In this document: positions 45,820-53,492 of the stretch, piece after piece
How positions within the stretch are numbered: the stretch's first letter is position 1
Layout of the letters: each line of letters starts with the position of its first letter
NCBI RefSeq assembly: GCF_029945925.1
Contig: NZ_JAQSDN010000013.1
Coordinates: forward strand, 1-64,000
DNA: 64,000 nucleotides
Source of the DNA: Polaromonas sp.
Lineage (GTDB): Bacteria > Pseudomonadota > Gammaproteobacteria > Burkholderiales > Burkholderiaceae_C
Direction of reading: 5' to 3'
Program-made: the position numbers and the translations under genes
Notes under the pieces: generated by a model
Told to the model about the DNA's origin: nothing
The model's database searches: none
What the model saw: the letters and a program-made list of their open reading frames with translations, nothing else

Positions 45820-45999
45820 ATGTGCATGGGATACGCAAAAGAAATCAGGGCGTGGGTGTGTGAGGAGGCCGGCAGCCAACGCGAGTCCATGATGGCCGCC
45901 TGGGGCCGCGCATTCGAAGAATCCTTCGATGCATCGGACCCACCCGCCCCTTTCCCGCCGGACAGTGTCGCGGTGAGGCCGGAGAACCTCGCCGCATGA
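45820..45999 (+). CDS. 59-residue ORF coupled to the CDF exporter
   Basis: ATG at 45820 preceded by AGAGG; 59 codons (MCMGYAKEIRAWVCEEAGSQ... to ENLAA). Its stop overlaps the exporter start (ATGA, 45996-45999), good evidence of translation. Two cysteines lie in the N-terminal third and the C-terminal half is Pro/Asp-rich. No family recognised; it may be a leader that couples translation or a small metal-related protein. Confidence 0.6.
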   Translation: MCMGYAKEIRAWVCEEAGSQRESMMAAWGRAFEESFDASDPPAPFPPDSVAVRPENLAA

Positions 46000-46904
46000 G
46001 CGCTGACCACGACCATGGACATGCGCCAGCCAACTTCAACCGCGCTTTTGCCATCGGCATCGTGCTCAACATCGTCTTTGTGGCGATCGAGGCGTTTTAC
46101 GGCTGGAAGATCAACTCGCTGGCCCTGCTGGCCGACGCCGCGCACAACCTGAGCGACGTGGCGGGTCTCGTTCTGGCGTGGGGCGGCGCACTGGCCAGCA
46201 AGCTGCGCCCCAACGCGCGCCACACCTACGGCTGGAAGCGCGGCACCATTCTGGCGGCTTTTGCCAATGCCCTGCTGCTCCTGATGGCGATGGGTGCACT
46301 GGCCTGGGAAGCGGTGGGCCGCCTCTTCTCACCCGAGCCGCTGGCCGGTGCCGAAGGCGTGACCATCATGGTGGTGGCCGGCATCGGCATTGTGATCAAC
46401 ACCGCCACCGCCCTGCTGTTCATGCGCGGACGCGAGCACGACCTCAATATCCGCGGCGCGTTCATGCACATGGCCGCCGACGCCCTGGTGTCCGCCGGGG
46501 TGGTGGTCGCCGGGGCGCTGACGCTGTGGATGGGCTGGGTGTGGCTGGACCCGGTGGTCAGCCTGCTGATTGCGGGCGTCATCCTGGTGGGAACCGCGAG
46601 CCTTTTCAAACAGTCGCTTCACATGCTGTTTGACGGTGTGCCCGACAGCGTGGACCCGCAGGCCGTTCACGCGTGTCTGGCTGCGCTGCCAGGCGTGACA
46701 CGGGTGCACGACCTGCACATCTGGGCGATGGGCACTTCGCAGATCGCCCTGACGGCGCATCTGGTGATGCCGCAAGGACACGCTGACGACGCCTTTCTGA
46801 AACACGCGACCGACCAGCTGCACGACCGTTTCCACATCACGCATGTCACGCTGCAGGTCATGCAGCAAGCATTTACCGCGCCTTGCGCCCCGCCTGATGT
46901 GTGA
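45996..46904 (+). CDS. Cation diffusion facilitator metal exporter
   Basis: A 302-residue CDF protein with a His-rich N-terminus (HDHGHA), six membrane helices and the zinc-site pattern ALLADAAHNLSDV in helix 2 and HMAADALVSAGV in helix 5. The C-terminal cytoplasmic domain has RVHDLHIWAMGTSQIALTAH. It should export zinc, cobalt or related divalent ions to the periplasm. It overlaps the amidotransferase gene by 8 bp. Confidence 0.92.
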   Translation: MSADHDHGHAPANFNRAFAIGIVLNIVFVAIEAFYGWKINSLALLADAAHNLSDVAGLVLAWGGALASKLRPNARHTYGWKRGTILAAFANALLLLMAMGALAWEAVGRLFSPEPLAGAEGVTIMVVAGIGIVINTATALLFMRGREHDLNIRGAFMHMAADALVSAGVVVAGALTLWMGWVWLDPVVSLLIAGVILVGTASLFKQSLHMLFDGVPDSVDPQAVHACLAALPGVTRVHDLHIWAMGTSQIALTAHLVMPQGHADDAFLKHATDQLHDRFHITHVTLQVMQQAFTAPCAPPDV

Positions 46905-47742
46905 GCTGCTGGCCCTGTCGACTTCCGGGCCGACCCGGCTGACATTTTCCCTGCACACCCTGGCTTCGCGCGGCGGTGCTACCGGCAGCTCGCGCGACGG
47001 CTGGGGTGTCGCCTTCTACCAGGGCGAAGACGTGGCGCTGTTTCGCGAACCACTGGCCGCCGGGGACAGCCCATTGGTTCGCTACCTCGAAACCCAGGGG
47101 CCGAGCACCCAACTGGCCATCTCGCACATCCGCCATGCCACGCGGGGCGCGGTGAGCTTTTCGAACACGCAGCCCTTTGTTCGGGAACTGGGCGGCCGCA
47201 CCCATGTGTTTGCCCACAACGGCGACCTTCCTGGCATTGAAAGCTGCGAAACGCTGACGCTCGGTGCGTACCGGCCCGTGGGGCAGACCGATTCGGAACA
47301 TGCCTTCTGCGCCCTGATGGAACGCCTGCGGCCACTGTGGAACGGGGCCGAGCCACCGTCCCTGGACACACGCCTGTCGCTGCTGGCCTCCTTCGCCGCC
47401 GACCTGCGCGCGCTCGGCCCGGCCAACTTCCTGTACGCCGACGGCGACACCCTGTTTGCACACGGCCACAAGCGCCTGCAACCCGACATCGGCCGTGCCG
47501 GACCGCCGGGACTGTGGATGCTGCAACGGCATTGCCCACCCGAGGAGCCGGCGACAGCCCGCGAAGCCGGCGTCGCGATCGTGCAAGAGGAACGCGTCGT
47601 CCTGTTCATCGCAAGCGTGCCGCTCACCGACGAGGCCTGGCAGCCGCTGGCCGAGGGGGAGCTGGTGGCGGTGCGCCATGGTGCCCTGCTCGCTACGCGT
47701 GGCGTCGTCACGGTCGCGGGGACTCCATCTGCTACTAAATAA
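46897..47742 (+). CDS. Class II glutamine amidotransferase (YafJ-like)
   Basis: A 281-residue Ntn hydrolase. Met1-Cys2 gives the N-terminal nucleophile Cys after processing; further motifs are RDGWGVAFYQG, ISHIRHATRG and VFAHNGDLPG. The physiological substrate of this subfamily is not established. The start at 46897 overlaps the CDF stop. The final residues (about TPSATK) and the TAA come from an ATAGCT element at 47730-47782. Confidence 0.87.
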   Translation: MCELLALSTSGPTRLTFSLHTLASRGGATGSSRDGWGVAFYQGEDVALFREPLAAGDSPLVRYLETQGPSTQLAISHIRHATRGAVSFSNTQPFVRELGGRTHVFAHNGDLPGIESCETLTLGAYRPVGQTDSEHAFCALMERLRPLWNGAEPPSLDTRLSLLASFAADLRALGPANFLYADGDTLFAHGHKRLQPDIGRAGPPGLWMLQRHCPPEEPATAREAGVAIVQEERVVLFIASVPLTDEAWQPLAEGELVAVRHGALLATRGVVTVAGTPSATK

Positions 47743-47782
47743 ATAGCTGCTTGCACATACGGGATGTGGGCGCGCTCAAGTC
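47730..47782. repeat. ATAGCT element at the amidotransferase 3' end, left of IS30
   Basis: GCTACTAAATAAATAGCTGC, TTGCACATACGGG. The last part seems to continue beyond the IS30 element (GGTTGGAGGCCGATTTGGCT at 48895), suggesting the IS entered this repeat. Confidence 0.65.
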
Positions 47783-47783
47783 C

Positions 47784-48875
47784 AAGTGCAACACTGAGGT
47801 ATTTTATTGGATAGTTTGCGCTGAGGGTTCAAGCTTGGTCAGCCAGGCACTGTAGACCTCATGCGGGGTGCACCAGTCCAGCGTTTTCCTGGGCCGGCCA
47901 TTCATCAGATCAGCAATCGCATCAAGCTGCGCTTGCGTGTAGCCAGACAGGTCTGTGCCCTTTGGCAGGAACTGGCGAATCAAGCCGTTGGTGTTCTCAT
48001 TGGTGCCTCGCTGCCATGGGCTGTGCGGATCACAGAAATACACCGCAATCCCCGTATTGGCACTGAGCTGCTGGTGATAGGCCATCTCCGTGCCCCGGTC
48101 ATACGTCAGGGTCTTGCGCATGGGCTGCGCTATGGCGTTGAGCTTGTCCGTAAAGGCTTGCAGCACGTGAGCTGCAGTGGCGGGATGCGGGTGCGGCAGC
48201 TTCACCAGTATCAGCAGCCGCGTATGACGCTCGACGAGCGTGCCCACTGCACTTTGGTTGAGCGCGCCTTTGATCAAGTCGCCCTCCCAATGGCCTGGGA
48301 ACTGACGATCTTCAATCTCTGGCGGGCGAACATGGATGCTCAACAGGTTCGCCATCTGTCCACGGCGATCCTCGCCCTTGGAACGCGGCCAGCGCTTGGC
48401 ACGAGCCATGCGCAGGCACGCAATGAGCTCTTTGCGCAGCTCCCCTCGCGGTTGGGCGTAGATGACGTTGTAAATGGTTTCATGCGAGGCGCGTTGGGCA
48501 GCATCGCCTGGATGCAGTTTAGCCAGGTGCGCTGCAATTTGCTGGGGCGACCAGAGCTGGCGAAGAAGTTCAGTCATGACTTCAAACAGGCGATTGCCGG
48601 CAACCAGCTTGGGCTGGGCTCGGCCGTGGCGACGTCTTCTCACCCGGCGCTGTTGGGCATAACGGCAACTGTAGCTACTGCCGCCACTGTTGCGGGCAAT
48701 CTCGCGGCTGATGGTCGCGGCGCTGCGATTGAGCACGCGACCTATGGCCCGTATGCTTAAGCCCTGCTCAAGGCTGATGGCAATGGTTTGCCGGTCCTGG
48801 TAGTCCAGCTGGCTGTAACAAGGTTCTGATTTCATGGCACACCTTAAGGGAATAAATTAAAGGTGTGTTGCACTT
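47784..48875 (-). mobile_element. IS30-family insertion sequence
   Basis: About 1092 bp bounded by inverted ends starting AAGTGCAACAC (11 of 11 identical, then partial match). It carries one transposase gene. No clear 2-3 bp target duplication is seen (TCC left, CAC right), so the ends or a later rearrangement are uncertain. Confidence 0.85.
47804..48835 (-). CDS. IS30 family transposase
   Basis: A 343-residue transposase, full length. The N-terminal helix-turn-helix is YQDRQTIAISLEQGLSIRAI and NRSAATISREI. The DDE residues appear in HWEGDLIKGA, TYDRGTEMAYH and RGTNENTNGLIRQFLP. It cuts and pastes the surrounding element. The reading frame is intact, so it may still be active. Confidence 0.95.
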   Translation of the reverse strand: MKSEPCYSQLDYQDRQTIAISLEQGLSIRAIGRVLNRSAATISREIARNSGGSSYSCRYAQQRRVRRRRHGRAQPKLVAGNRLFEVMTELLRQLWSPQQIAAHLAKLHPGDAAQRASHETIYNVIYAQPRGELRKELIACLRMARAKRWPRSKGEDRRGQMANLLSIHVRPPEIEDRQFPGHWEGDLIKGALNQSAVGTLVERHTRLLILVKLPHPHPATAAHVLQAFTDKLNAIAQPMRKTLTYDRGTEMAYHQQLSANTGIAVYFCDPHSPWQRGTNENTNGLIRQFLPKGTDLSGYTQAQLDAIADLMNGRPRKTLDWCTPHEVYSAWLTKLEPSAQTIQ

Positions 48876-48920
48876 CACTTTTGAGGCCGCCGTGGGTTGG
48901 AGGCCGATTTGGCTCAAAAA

Positions 48921-49045
48921 CTCACAAACCCCCGATGATTGACCCGCTTCGCCAGCGCCTGCGCACTCTCCTTGCGCCCGCTGTACCGGTCCACCAGGTA
49001 GGGCGCCACATCACGCGTGAGCAGTGCGAATTTGACGAGTTTCCA
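48921..49045 (-). pseudogene. arsH 3' fragment 1 (with empty MITE site)
   Basis: The minus strand encodes [20 protein letters not shown] then GRKESAQALAKRVNHRG, clearly the C-terminus of the arsH gene at 52.3-53.0 kb ([20 protein letters not shown]). Its terminal RSL and stop have decayed. The sequence beyond joins GGCCGATTTGGCTCA directly, with no MITE. The next 274 bases to 49319 contain nothing I recognise. Confidence 0.88.
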
Positions 49046-49319
49046 CCACACCGCCCGCCGACGACTTGTCGGGATTCGCCAGCGCACGCCGCGGTTGATG
49101 CCGCCGCACACCACCCCACTTTGGTGTGACTTATTTACATCCCCAGAACCCGTGCAAACGCCTCCAAAGCGGGCTAGCATCAAACCGAATGCATCCTCCT
49201 CAACGTCCATCCGCCCCGGCGTCTGGATATGTCGATGTGTGAAAGATAAATGCCATGAACCACAAGCGCCTGTCCCGGCTTGATTTGAAGTACCAGGCTG
49301 CGGCCTGAACCAGACAGCC

Positions 49320-49697
49320 ATGCGAAGTTTGACCTCTCAACAATTGCAGACCCTCAAGGAAGCTGGCGCCTCCGAACCGGAGCCGCTCCATCTTGCCGAC
49401 CTGGGCCGTCCGTTTGTTTATGACCGGGCGTTTGGCGTTTTTTACTGCGTCCCGGGCCGTCATCGCGACACGATGTCGCTTCTGTACGCCTATGCCAAAG
49501 GGTATGAAAGCGGAATTGACGCGGCTGAAGCGCTTGGCCTGGACTTTCCCGAGGAGACGGCCGACAGATGGCTGGAAGAGATCTCGGGGACCGCCTTTCG
49601 CAGCTCGGTGGGCGACCGGGTGCAGGTTGGAAAGCGGGCCAATCTCACGCGCATCGAGATGCGCTGGTTGGGCGAGGTGGAGTATCTGTTTGACTGA
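49320..49697 (+). CDS. Hypothetical protein, 125 residues
   Basis: A soluble 125-residue protein (MRSLTSQQLQTLKEAGASEP...). The middle part FGVFYCVPGRHRDTMSLLYA is beta-rich and the C-terminus RIEMRWLGEVEYLFD ends acidic. Codon use is normal for the region, so it is probably a gene. No family recognised. It stands alone between two arsH fragments. Confidence 0.55.
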   Translation: MRSLTSQQLQTLKEAGASEPEPLHLADLGRPFVYDRAFGVFYCVPGRHRDTMSLLYAYAKGYESGIDAAEALGLDFPEETADRWLEEISGTAFRSSVGDRVQVGKRANLTRIEMRWLGEVEYLFD

Positions 49698-49745
49698 GGA
49701 CTGAGCCACGCGCGCAGCTGACAAAGAAAACAAACACGGCCATCC

Positions 49746-49805
49746 GCTATCAATTCAATAGCTCCTTTCGCCCGCCCCCACTGGGCCAGAGGCCGATTTG
49801 ACTCA
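49746..49805. repeat. ATAGCT element left of MITE copy 2
   Basis: GCTATCAATTCAATAGCTCC, TTTCGCCCG, GGGCCAGAGGCCGATTTGAC. Nearly identical in layout to the copy at 51962, both directly next to a MITE. Confidence 0.85.
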
Positions 49806-49811
49806 TAAAAC

Positions 49812-49994
49812 GTAACTATTCAGGCGCGGTATGCAGCACGCTTTTCTTGCCCCCTCGCCCTGTGGGAGAGGGTTGGGGTGAGGGCCAGCAAGCCACAATT
49901 ACGATAGCTCCATGCACAGACCGCCAGCCCTCACCCCCGCCCTCTCCCAGGGAGAGAGGGAGTAAAACCAGCCCCAGACGACCTGAGTAGTTAC
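49812..49994. mobile_element. MITE copy 2
   Basis: 183 bp, ends GTAACTATTCAGG and (opposite strand) GTAACTACTCAGG. Flanking 8-mers CATAAAAC (49804-49811) and CACAAAAC (49995-50002) match 7 of 8, a slightly decayed target duplication. Opposite orientation to copy 1. Confidence 0.9.
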
Positions 49995-50002
49995 CACAAA
50001 AC

Positions 50003-50050
50003 TCACAGACTCCGCTGGTTCACCCGTTTGGCCAGTGCCTCGGCAGCGCG
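50003..50050 (-). pseudogene. arsH 3' fragment 2
   Basis: Minus strand [16 protein letters not shown] followed by a TGA, matching the last 16 residues of ArsH ([18 protein letters not shown] region). The homology stops where the MerR gene ends (50052), marking a recombination junction. Confidence 0.85.
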
Positions 50051-50051
50051 C

Positions 50052-50483
50052 TCACCCTTTCGAACGCACGCGCACGGGCTTCCTCGCGCGCGGGGTCAGC
50101 TCGCCGGCCGCTGCGGCGCGAAGCAGTCGCTGAAAGGTCGGGCACTCGGCGTGGCTGGGTGCGGGGCACACCGCTGCATGCCTGAGCCCGTTGCGCATCG
50201 CCTTCAGGCGCTTGATCGTGTTGTCCAGTTCGTCGGCCTTGGCGCTGAGCGAGGTCCTGTCGATGCTGGCCTGGCCGTCGGGCGAGAACATGGCGCCGAT
50301 GTCGTCCAGCGAAAAGCCGGCGGCCTGCCCGAGCGCAATCAGTGCCAGCTGGTCCAGCACACCCGGCGCAAATGTTCGGCGCAAGCCCTGCCGGCCGGCC
50401 GAGGTTATCAACCCTTTTTCTTCGTAGTAGCGCAGCGCGGAGGCAGGCAGGCCTGACTTTTTGGCGACTTCGGCAATGTCCAT
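50052..50483 (-). CDS. MerR family transcriptional regulator
   Basis: A 143-residue MerR-type regulator: winged helix MDIAEVAKKSGLPASALRYY with EEKGLI, a dimerisation helix, and a C-terminal CPAPSHAECPTF with two cysteines. It probably controls the divergent gene at 50561 through the 19-bp-spacer promoter between them. The inducer is unknown; this subfamily is not a recognised metal sensor. The start at 50483 is the ATG that opens the helix-turn-helix. Confidence 0.88.
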   Translation of the reverse strand: MDIAEVAKKSGLPASALRYYEEKGLITSAGRQGLRRTFAPGVLDQLALIALGQAAGFSLDDIGAMFSPDGQASIDRTSLSAKADELDNTIKRLKAMRNGLRHAAVCPAPSHAECPTFQRLLRAAAAGELTPRARKPVRVRSKG

Positions 50484-50494
50484 GAAAAAACCCC

Positions 50495-50525
50495 TTGACT
50501 TCAAGTTGACTTGAACTTGTAGAGT
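50495..50525 (+). promoter_or_regulatory. MerR-type promoter with operator in the spacer
   Basis: TTGACT (50495-50500) and TAGAGT (50520-50525) are separated by 19 bases, the over-long spacer of MerR-activated promoters. Within it is the perfect palindrome TTCAAGT-TG-ACTTGAA (50500-50515), close to the SoxR box core. It should drive the DUF2938 gene. Confidence 0.85.
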
Positions 50526-50560
50526 GCCCTCACCGTCACTTTTTGTCAACGAGGAATCAC

Positions 50561-51058
50561 ATGAACACATTCACTGCAGGCGCGGCGCATATCGCGCTGA
50601 TCGGCATAGGCGCCACGGCGCTCATGGACGCCTGGCTGCTCTTACTCCAGCGCCTGGGCGTGCCCACGCTCAACTTCGCGATGATCGGCCGCTGGGTCGG
50701 CCACTGGCGCCGCGGCACCTGGAAGCATGACGCGATCGCGAAGGCCGCGCCGGTGCGAGGCGAACGCGCTTTGGGGTGGTTCGTCCACTACGCATCCGGC
50801 ATCAGCTTCGCGGGCCTGCTGGCCGGCATCGCCGGTATGGACTGGGTGCACAACCCGACGCTGCTGCCGGCGCTGTGCGTGGGCATAGCCACGGTCGCAG
50901 CGCCCTGGCTCGTCATGCAGCCGGCCATGGGGGCGGGCATCGCCTCGTCGCGCACGCCGGCACCGGCAAAAAACCGGCTCAGGAGCCTGGCCAACCACAG
51001 CATTTTTGGACTCGGCCTGTACCTGGCCGCCGTCGTCATCGTCTGGATCTCGCGATGA
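50561..51058 (+). CDS. DUF2938 family membrane protein
   Basis: A 165-residue inner-membrane protein with about four helices and the DUF2938-like HYASGISFAGLLAGIAG and NHSIFGLGLYLAAVVI segments. GAGGAATCAC precedes the ATG. First gene under the MerR-type promoter, followed by a flavodoxin-like protein and a DUF2798 protein. Function unknown. Confidence 0.8.
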   Translation: MNTFTAGAAHIALIGIGATALMDAWLLLLQRLGVPTLNFAMIGRWVGHWRRGTWKHDAIAKAAPVRGERALGWFVHYASGISFAGLLAGIAGMDWVHNPTLLPALCVGIATVAAPWLVMQPAMGAGIASSRTPAPAKNRLRSLANHSIFGLGLYLAAVVIVWISR

Positions 51059-51107
51059 AGACTTTTTTCAGAGATTCACTCACTCAACCTGAACTGGACA
51101 CCACACC

Positions 51108-51701
51108 ATGAAGAACAAGCAACTTGCCGTCATCTATCACAGCGCCCACGGCCATACCGGCCACATTGCCGCGCACATCCTGGCGGGTGCGCAATCTGTT
51201 CCCGGCATCACCGCGCATTTGCTCAAAGCGGAAGATCTCACCAGCTCGCCTGAGCGCCTGCTGGAATACGACGGATTCGTCTTCGGCTCGCCCACCTACC
51301 TGGGCGGTGTCTCCGGCACCTTCAAGACTTTCATGGACGCCACAGGCCGGCTCTGGAAAAGCCATGCCCTCAAGGGCAAGCTGGCCTCGGCCTTCACCGT
51401 GTCGTCGTTGCCTGCAGGCGACAAGCAATCCACCCTGCTGTCGATGTTCGTCTTCGCGATGCAGCACGGCATGGTCTGGGTCGGCAACGCCATCCTGCCC
51501 GAACAGCACAGCGGTGTGCCTTACGAAGAAGCCGCCAACCGGCTGGGCTCGTGGTCGGGAATGATGGCGCAGGCCGGGCATTCGGCGCCGGCGGATTCGT
51601 TCGTGCCCGGGGACATCAAGACGGCGCGGATGTTCGGCACGAATGTCGCCGAAGCGCTGCTGCGCATGGCAGCCGATGTCGAAGCGGAAGTGACGCCATG
51701 A
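51108..51701 (+). CDS. Flavodoxin-like NAD(P)H:quinone/FMN reductase
   Basis: A 197-residue flavodoxin-fold protein: FMN phosphate loop VIYHSAHGHTGHIA at residues 7-20 and the ring-binding loop FGSPTYLGGVSGTFK. Related proteins (WrbA-like, NADPH-dependent FMN reductases) reduce quinones or detoxify electrophiles. It is the enzyme of the MerR-controlled block, which suggests a redox or quinone stress response. Overlaps the next gene by 4 bp. Confidence 0.87.
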   Translation: MKNKQLAVIYHSAHGHTGHIAAHILAGAQSVPGITAHLLKAEDLTSSPERLLEYDGFVFGSPTYLGGVSGTFKTFMDATGRLWKSHALKGKLASAFTVSSLPAGDKQSTLLSMFVFAMQHGMVWVGNAILPEQHSGVPYEEAANRLGSWSGMMAQAGHSAPADSFVPGDIKTARMFGTNVAEALLRMAADVEAEVTP

Positions 51702-51955
51702 TCCCCCGGAAATTCGAGCCCGTCCTGTTCGGCTTCTTTCTCTCGGGCCTGATGTCGCTGCTGGTGGCGGGAATAGCCACGCTGCGCGCCACCGGGGTGG
51801 GGCCGGGCTTTCTGGCGCTGTGGATGGTTTCGTGGCTCACGGCGTGGCTGTTCGCCTTCCCGGAGGTGCTGCTCGTTTCGCCCGTGGCGCGCCGGGTGGT
51901 TCGCAGCCTTCTGCAACCGGAGGCAGCAGAAGGCCATGCATCAAAAACCGGGTGA
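51698..51955 (+). CDS. DUF2798 family membrane protein
   Basis: An 85-residue protein with two membrane helices (FEPVLFGFFLSGLMSLLVAG and LALWMVSWLTAWLFAFPEVL) separated by a short loop, as in DUF2798. Its ATG overlaps the flavodoxin stop (ATGA). Last gene of the MerR block. Function unknown. Confidence 0.83.
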   Translation: MIPRKFEPVLFGFFLSGLMSLLVAGIATLRATGVGPGFLALWMVSWLTAWLFAFPEVLLVSPVARRVVRSLLQPEAAEGHASKTG

Positions 51956-51961
51956 CACAGC

Positions 51962-52022
51962 GCTATCAATTCAATAGCTTATTGCGCCCGTGCAGCATGG
52001 GCCAGGGGCAGATTTTGTTCAC
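51962..52022. repeat. ATAGCT element left of MITE copy 3
   Basis: GCTATCAATTCAATAGCTTA, TTGCGCCCGTG, ATGGGCCAGGGGCAGATTTT. Forms, with the MITE and arsH tail that follow, the right-hand copy of a long direct repeat. Confidence 0.85.
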
Positions 52023-52028
52023 AAAATC

Positions 52029-52295
52029 GTAACTACACAGGGCGCTGCATGCAGCACGCTTTTCTTGCCCCCTCGCCCTGTGGGAGAGGGTTGGGGTGAG
52101 GGCCTGCAAGCCACAATGACGATAGCTCCATGCACAGACCGCCAGTCCTGTCTTGCAGACCGCAGCCCGGCCGGAGTCCGGGCCTCTTCACGCTGTCCAG
52201 ATGCGCTCAAGCGCATTTGGAGCCGTAGCGTTCAGCACCCGCCCTCTCCCAGGGGAAGAAGGAGTAAAACCAGTCCAGACGACCTGAGTAGTTAC
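52029..52295. mobile_element. MITE copy 3 with nested insertion
   Basis: 267 bp, ends GTAACTACACAGG and (opposite strand) GTAACTACTCAGG. It matches copy 2 except for about 85 extra bases at roughly 52150-52240, which resemble a fragment of the GC-rich 3'-end repeat (GTCCAGATGCGCTCAAGCGC). Its right end is 5 bases beyond the arsH stop codon. Target duplications are eroded (ACAAAATC left, ACCAGTC right). Confidence 0.85.
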
Positions 52296-52300
52296 ACCAG

Positions 52301-53038
52301 TCACAGACTCCGCTGGTTCACCCGTTTGGACAACGCCTCGGCGCTTTCCTTGCGCTCGCTGTACCGGTCCACCAGATAAGGCGCCACATCCCGCGTGAGC
52401 AGCGTGAACTTGACGAGTTCTTCCATCACATCGACCACGCGGTCGTAATAGGCTGATGGCTTCATGCGCCCGGCTTCGTCGAACTCCAGGAAGGCCTTGG
52501 CCACCGACGATTGATTCGGAATCGTCAACATGCGCATCCAGCGGCCCAACACGCGCAGCTGGCTCACCGCGTTGAAAGACTGCGAGCCGCCGCTGACCTG
52601 CATCACGGCCAGGGTTTTACCCTGGGTGGGCCGCACCGCCCCTTGCGCCAGGGGAATCCAGTCGATCTGCGACTTCATGATGCCGGTCATGGCGCCGTGG
52701 CGCTCGGGGGATGTCCAGACCATGCCTTCGGCCCACTGCGCGAGTTGCCGCAGCTCCTGCACCTTGGGGTGGCTGTCGGGTGCGTCGTCGGGCAGCGGCA
52801 GGCCGCTCGGGTTGAAGGTTTTGGTTTCGGCGCCCATGGCCTGCAGCAGGCGTGCGGCTTCTTCGCTGAGCAGGCGGCTGTAAGACCGCTCGCGCACCGA
52901 GCCGTAGAGCAGCAAAATGCGCGGCGCATGGGCCGAGGGCCGGAACGCCTGCAGTGCGCTGGCCGTGGGCAGCGTGAACAGGGTTGGGTCGAGGTTGGGA
53001 AGGTCTTCAAGCGCCGGCAACACGTTCTCCTTTGTCAT
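52301..53038 (-). CDS. arsH: Organoarsenical oxidase ArsH
   Basis: A 245-residue NADPH-dependent FMN flavoprotein: [17 protein letters not shown] phosphate loop, [20 protein letters not shown] and [20 protein letters not shown]. ArsH oxidises trivalent organoarsenicals such as methylarsenite to less toxic pentavalent forms. It overlaps the upstream arsC stop by 4 bp (ATGA). Divergent from arsR. The 3' end exists twice more as fragments to the left. Confidence 0.96.
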   Translation of the reverse strand: MTKENVLPALEDLPNLDPTLFTLPTASALQAFRPSAHAPRILLLYGSVRERSYSRLLSEEAARLLQAMGAETKTFNPSGLPLPDDAPDSHPKVQELRQLAQWAEGMVWTSPERHGAMTGIMKSQIDWIPLAQGAVRPTQGKTLAVMQVSGGSQSFNAVSQLRVLGRWMRMLTIPNQSSVAKAFLEFDEAGRMKPSAYYDRVVDVMEELVKFTLLTRDVAPYLVDRYSERKESAEALSKRVNQRSL

Positions 53039-53439
53039 TGATGACCTGTTTCGCCGTCTTCCTTGGTGAACGCGCCCTGCTGCGGCGCAGGCAGGATGTC
53101 GAGCACCGCTTCGGAAGGCCGGCACAGGCGGGTGCCCAGCGGCGTCACGACGATGGGCCGGTTGATCAGGAGGGGGTGGGCCAGCATGGCGTCCAGCAGC
53201 TGGTCGTCCGTCAGCGCCGGGTTGTCGAGCTGGAGTTCGGCGTAGCGCTTTTCCTTGCTGCGGATCAGCGCGCGCAGCGGCTGCCCGGTCCGGGCCACCA
53301 GCGCGACCAGGGTTTCGCGGCTGGGCGGGTGCTGCAGGTACTCGATGACTTCGGGCTCTGCCCCGCTGTTGCGGATCAGCGCCAGCGTGTTGCGCGAGGT
53401 GCCGCACTGGGGGTTGTGGTAAATCGTGATGTCGGCCAT
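53035..53439 (-). CDS. arsC: Arsenate reductase ArsC, glutaredoxin-dependent
   Basis: A 134-residue ArsC with the catalytic Cys in [18 protein letters not shown] (about residue 11), the [12 protein letters not shown] loop and the arginine in [20 protein letters not shown]. It reduces arsenate to arsenite using glutathione and glutaredoxin. The start at 53439 ([10 protein letters not shown]) follows AAGGAAAA. Co-transcribed with arsH from the shared divergent promoter region. Confidence 0.95.
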   Translation of the reverse strand: MADITIYHNPQCGTSRNTLALIRNSGAEPEVIEYLQHPPSRETLVALVARTGQPLRALIRSKEKRYAELQLDNPALTDDQLLDAMLAHPLLINRPIVVTPLGTRLCRPSEAVLDILPAPQQGAFTKEDGETGHQ

Positions 53440-53457
53440 GAATTTTTCCTTGTTGCC

Positions 53458-53490
53458 TTGTTTCAATTCGATATTTCAATTATATTTGAA
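53458..53490. promoter_or_regulatory. Divergent arsR/arsC promoters and ArsR operator
   Basis: Rightward: TTGTTT (53458-53463), 17 bases, TATATT (53481-53486), placing the predicted start of transcription at the arsR ATG. Leftward: a perfect TATAAT (53484-53479) for arsC. Over both lies TTCAA-TTATAT-TTGAA (53475-53490), with another TTTCAATT at 53461, the likely ArsR operator. Confidence 0.72.
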
Positions 53491-53492
53491 TT

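Noticed and set aside
48876..49319. Looked for a second transposase or IS end right of the IS30 element
   Set aside because: Apart from the arsH fragment there is no coding or terminal repeat signal.
49840..49960. Clustered GAGAGGG/CCCTCTC motifs considered as a CRISPR-like array
   Set aside because: There are only two inverted arms per element and no regular spacers; they are the internal arms of the MITE. No CRISPR array or cas gene is seen in the window.
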